From positions 1 to 46,451 of the IMG/VR virus record IMGVR_UViG_3300035698_010566: a stretch of 46,451 nucleotides of DNA, one strand, 5' to 3'. Shown here one piece after another: positions 43,187 through 46,451 of the stretch. The translations under genes and the position numbers were made by a program. Below the pieces are notes generated by a model. The model was given only the letters and a program-made list of their open reading frames with translations. It was not told the DNA's origin and did no database searches. This DNA comes from a virus. Numbering within the stretch: the first letter of the stretch is position 1; each line of letters starts with the position of its first letter.

Positions 43187-46100
43187 CTACCTCCCGCCTG
43201 GGGGCGGACGGAGCCCCGACTCTTTGAGTGCCCGCTTCACCGTGTCGTAGACCTTGGCCTGATCACCGCCATTGATGGTGACCTGCACATTGCCACCACC
43301 ACCACCCATAGCTGCTGCCACAGGACCCCCGGGCTTGGCGCCCAACAGCTCATCTGCCTTGTTGATGGGAGTGACTGTGCCCTTCTGGTAGATGAAATCG
43401 TCCATTACCGCAACACCCGCGGCACTTGCCCTCTCCCGCTCAATATCACTGAAACCACCCCCGGAAGCACGCATATTGTCGAGCATCTGGTTCTGGACAC
43501 CAGCATTTCCAGCTTGAAGGCCTTCGACCATTTCCTTGTACTGTTGGGAACCCCGAGTAAATCCTGCGGATGCCGCAGCTTCCTCGAACTTGAGCATCCT
43601 TTCAGCTTCCAGGTGGTTGTCAACTTCTTGATCCGAAGCTTTCTGAACAGCAGTTGCCACACTATCGACTGCCGTGGTGGTGTCCTTTTGGTTTGCTGCG
43701 ACGGCTTCATCAACACCCAGAAGCTTATCGACCCCCTCTGCCATAGTCTTGGCATATTCCACGTCAGCATCCGCCTGCGCCTGTGTATTAATGCTCTTGA
43801 TACTTCGTGAGCTACTCTGCTGAAGCCACTCACGAACTTCCTCTTTCTTTGCTTCGGCTGCGGCTGTGGCTTCAGATTCGAGTTGTGCCTTGGCTTCAGG
43901 AGACTCCCGCTCAAGGATCTTCAGCTTTTCATCGGTGCCCGCTGTCTTCAATTTGTCTGCCATCGACCCCGCACCCCAGTTCCATGTGGCCCCACTTGCC
44001 ATGTCGTTCAAAGTTCGGATGTCCACTTCTGAAGCTGCAAGGGCTGCAACCAATGTCCCCCGTGCTTTCTCCAACTCCTCCACACGGGCTTTTTCTGCTT
44101 CACGGTCGCCCCCAGTGCCTTGATTGAACGCATCATTGGCCGATGCCAAGGCTTCCGCATTCTTAGCCAATTCCCCTTGCAGAACTTTCTGCCCATCCTC
44201 ACGAGCCTTGATCTCCTTATCTCTGAGCGCTATCTCGGTCTCATTCATACCCTGGGACCAATCTAGGATTGACCGCATCACGTCATAGATCTTCTCCAGG
44301 ACAATGATCATGCCAGTATCAATAGAGTTCAGCATCGAGGTGGTATTCTCGGCAGTCCTCAAAGCAATAGCCTCTTGGTTTGACATGCCCCCTTCAACAG
44401 ACTCCCTCAGCACATCCCCCTGACTCTGAATCCAATCATTGATGGAGTTCACTTCTTCCCCGGTGCTTTCCACAAGGAGTTTTGCAGTGCCATCCGCACC
44501 CTGTGAGATTGTCAACCCCAGGTCTTCCATCTTCTTGATTTGCTCCTTTGAAAGACCCTCCCCCTTCTCAACTAGCTCCCGATAGTCCTGCATCTCGGCA
44601 TACTGACCCCGAAGCTGTCTGTCCATCTTACGGAGAACCACCAGCTGCTCACCAGATACACCTGCGTACCCCTCAAACTGAGCAAGCTCAAGTGCTGACA
44701 TCCTAGACAATTCCTTGCCACCCAAACCTCCTGAAAGGATGGTGGCAAGCTTGCCCCCCATGTCCATTGCATCCATGGCCTTCGCCTGGTCACTCAAATT
44801 CCCCGACATTCCTCGGGATGCCTCAATGAGCTTTTCCATCTGCCGGTATTGCTCATCGGACTCTGTTGACTGAAGCACCTTACGGATCTGGTCTTCGTTG
44901 AGTTGCCCAAGCTTCCCCAACTCCTCCTTATCCCCGCCGAGGGCCTTCTCAATATCAACACCCACCTTCAGTTCTTTCATTGCCTTGGGGATCTCTTTCC
45001 CAAAGTTCTTCTGGAACGCAGCAGCCGTAGAAACTGCAGTGTTCTCCATGATTTCTCGCATATCCCCCTGACCTGCGATCATCACTTTCTTGAACCGTTC
45101 GGTGTAGGACTGATCTGCAAAACCCTTACCGAGCCCTTGCACAAACTGTGCTGCCTGTGCATCTCCAAGGGACTTGCTCAACTGCCCAATAAGTGCAGCA
45201 GCTTCCTCAATGCGGACATTGTAGAGGGCCATGTCTGCTGTAGCAGTTGTCACCATCCCGTAGAACCGCTTTACACCAATGCCAGACTCCATTGCAGCCG
45301 TGAAGATGGTGGAGAAATTGTCCTCAATCCCCTGAAGCCCAGATCCCAAATCATGCATCCAGGATGCAGTCTGCTCCGAGATGGTTGTCATGGAGACACC
45401 CAGGTTCTGGGAGTACACCATAGCCACACGTGCCATGTTGCCAAAGGCTTCCAGGGCATCCCCTGAATCGGAAAGACGCTCGGTCATCTCCTTGTAGGTG
45501 AGCCCTGCCTCGTTGGCCGCCCTCATTGCCCCCAAAATTGCCTTTGTGTCACCCCGATAAGCCCAGGCCACATCAATTGCCGCATCCCGAAGGTCATTCA
45601 GTGTGCCTGCAAGCTCCACAACACCCGCAGCATTGGTCTGGTAGGCAAAATCTGCTGCGGAAGCCCCCTCCATCAGAGTCTTGTTGAACTCTTTTGCCTG
45701 GGCCTCTGCATCCACCATGGCCTTCACAAGGAGGGCGATCCCCGCAGCAGCACCTGCCAAGACTCCTGCCACGGCCCCCAGCATTGCGATACCCTTGCCC
45801 ATTCCGGCCATGCCCCCAACGCCACCTGCATCTGCTTGGACGGCCGCCCCTTTGGACTGCATCATCTTGCCGGCCTTGCCCATGGCACCCATAAGACCTG
45901 TGGTCAGACCTTCCATGTCCTTCGTAGATACCGACTTCAGGGCATCTTTCACCCCACCACCAATGCCGTCTGCCATAACCTTGGCAGTCATCTTCTCTAC
46001 GTCTTCAATTGCCGCCTGACGTGATTTGAGGATCTCATGGACTGCCTTGGACTCGCGATCAAGATTCGTCTGGAGTGCTTCCAACTTCTCACGAAGCAAC

Positions 46101-46432
46101 CGCTTCTGTGCAGCTGCTGCCTCGTGAGTCATGGTCACACCAGACCGGGCCTCCAACTTCGCCATCTTCTCGCCAGTCTTGACGATCTGGTTCTGGGTCT
46201 CCTCTTTCTTCTTTGCCCAAAGCTCAGCATCTTTCTGAAGCCCATACATCCGGGCCTTTCCGATGATCTTGTTGAAGTCCCGTGCAGACTCGTCCGCCAT
46301 CTTCATCATGTCAGCGGCAGTCTTCTTATTGATAACAGTCCCTTCCAGGGCTGCTTGAACCTGCTTCCGTACTTTTGCAATCCCGGCCTGATCGATGGAC
46401 GGGAGGATGTTCATAGTAAAGATGGAAGGCAT
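43187..46432 (-). CDS. Tail tape measure protein
   Basis: A 1081-residue protein with the features of tape measure proteins: long charged helical stretches with coiled-coil periodicity (e.g. KKEETQNQIVKTGEKMAKLE, AAAQKRLLREKLEALQTNLD), and a Gly/Ala-rich hydrophobic segment at 203-240 (GIAMLGAVAGVLAGAAAGIA) that would act as the membrane-inserting part. Further helical domains run to about 1000, and the Gly-rich end VQVTINGGDQAKVYDTVKRA precedes the C-terminus. At roughly 0.15 nm per residue it predicts a tail of about 160 nm. Start ATG lies downstream of GAGGGGTGAGGA. First visible gene of the leftward tail block; sheath and tube genes would lie further right. Confidence 0.85.
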   Translation of the reverse strand: MPSIFTMNILPSIDQAGIAKVRKQVQAALEGTVINKKTAADMMKMADESARDFNKIIGKARMYGLQKDAELWAKKKEETQNQIVKTGEKMAKLEARSGVTMTHEAAAAQKRLLREKLEALQTNLDRESKAVHEILKSRQAAIEDVEKMTAKVMADGIGGGVKDALKSVSTKDMEGLTTGLMGAMGKAGKMMQSKGAAVQADAGGVGGMAGMGKGIAMLGAVAGVLAGAAAGIALLVKAMVDAEAQAKEFNKTLMEGASAADFAYQTNAAGVVELAGTLNDLRDAAIDVAWAYRGDTKAILGAMRAANEAGLTYKEMTERLSDSGDALEAFGNMARVAMVYSQNLGVSMTTISEQTASWMHDLGSGLQGIEDNFSTIFTAAMESGIGVKRFYGMVTTATADMALYNVRIEEAAALIGQLSKSLGDAQAAQFVQGLGKGFADQSYTERFKKVMIAGQGDMREIMENTAVSTAAAFQKNFGKEIPKAMKELKVGVDIEKALGGDKEELGKLGQLNEDQIRKVLQSTESDEQYRQMEKLIEASRGMSGNLSDQAKAMDAMDMGGKLATILSGGLGGKELSRMSALELAQFEGYAGVSGEQLVVLRKMDRQLRGQYAEMQDYRELVEKGEGLSKEQIKKMEDLGLTISQGADGTAKLLVESTGEEVNSINDWIQSQGDVLRESVEGGMSNQEAIALRTAENTTSMLNSIDTGMIIVLEKIYDVMRSILDWSQGMNETEIALRDKEIKAREDGQKVLQGELAKNAEALASANDAFNQGTGGDREAEKARVEELEKARGTLVAALAASEVDIRTLNDMASGATWNWGAGSMADKLKTAGTDEKLKILERESPEAKAQLESEATAAAEAKKEEVREWLQQSSSRSIKSINTQAQADADVEYAKTMAEGVDKLLGVDEAVAANQKDTTTAVDSVATAVQKASDQEVDNHLEAERMLKFEEAAASAGFTRGSQQYKEMVEGLQAGNAGVQNQMLDNMRASGGGFSDIERERASAAGVAVMDDFIYQKGTVTPINKADELLGAKPGGPVAAAMGGGGGNVQVTINGGDQAKVYDTVKRALKESGLRPPPGGR

Positions 46433-46451
46433 TAGTCCTCACCCCTCATAG
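46432..46451 (-). CDS. C-terminal end of the gene upstream of the tape measure (partial)
   Basis: On the minus strand the edge reads ATG AGG GGT GAG GAC TAA, whose TAA overlaps the tape measure ATG as TAATG, the same coupling seen elsewhere in this block. This would make MRGED the end of the upstream protein, plausibly a tail-assembly chaperone by position. Only five codons are visible, so this is weak. Confidence 0.25.

Noticed and set aside
20726-46432. A contractile bacterial injection system rather than a phage
   Set aside because: A tape measure protein also occurs there, but the very large fibre set, the glycosylase and small accessory island, and the absence of the AAA ATPase typical of such systems favour a phage. 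Genes outside the window could change this view.
1-46451. CRISPR arrays, tRNA genes, insertion sequences
   Set aside because: No direct repeats with regular spacers, no cloverleaf with a GGTTC-type T arm in the few gaps, and no transposase-like frame was seen. A tRNA scan would settle the second point.

Overview
The window looks like the tail, baseplate and tail-fibre part of a large tailed bacteriophage genome, most likely a contractile-tailed (myovirus-type) phage. Three things point to this. First, gene order runs tape measure, hub, spike, gp25-like wedge, baseplate J-like protein and fibres, which is the usual myophage order. Second, the packing is dense, with start and stop codons overlapping or a few bases apart. 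Third, no cellular housekeeping genes are present. No sheath, tube, capsid, integrase, tRNA or lysis gene is visible, so contractility is inferred from baseplate content. The host cannot be named; the sequence leans towards G+C.

Layout. One long leftward (minus-strand) block runs from the right edge to 13.9 kb. In transcription order it holds the tape measure protein (46.4-43.2 kb), two tandem paralogous tail/baseplate proteins (43.2-41.4), a hub-like protein (41.4-39.2), two unknown structural proteins (39.2-37.1), an OB-fold plus beta-rich spike (37.1-34.7), a small Gly/Val/Ala-rich protein (34.7-34.1) and a giant 3547-residue protein (34.1-23.5). After these come a 74-residue helical protein, an 835- and a 275-residue protein, a gp25-like wedge candidate (19.8-18.7), a baseplate J-like protein (18.7-15.2) and its 439-residue partner (15.2-13.9). 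A second leftward block (9.6-0.15 kb) holds six beta-rich genes, among them two large fibre proteins that share an anchor domain and two that share a C-terminal domain.

Between the two leftward blocks is a rightward island (9.7-13.9 kb) of eight genes: a family-4-type uracil-DNA glycosylase, several small Cys-rich or zinc-ribbon proteins, two tiny overlapping membrane proteins and a 693-residue protein I do not recognise. The island meets the baseplate block at a single CTAG tetranucleotide that serves as stop codon for both strands.

How the parts fit. The tape measure sets tail length. The hub and spike form the central piercing axis, and the gp25-like and J-like proteins form the wedges. 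The 439-residue protein and the paralogous fibres probably make the periphery and contact the host. A CCTATAG element lies 29-35 bases before three leftward genes that follow unusually wide gaps, with weaker versions before two more, and may be a phage-specific late promoter. The most unusual contents are the giant protein, the anchor-sharing modular fibres, the tandem baseplate paralogues, the candidate promoter and the unexplained rightward island.
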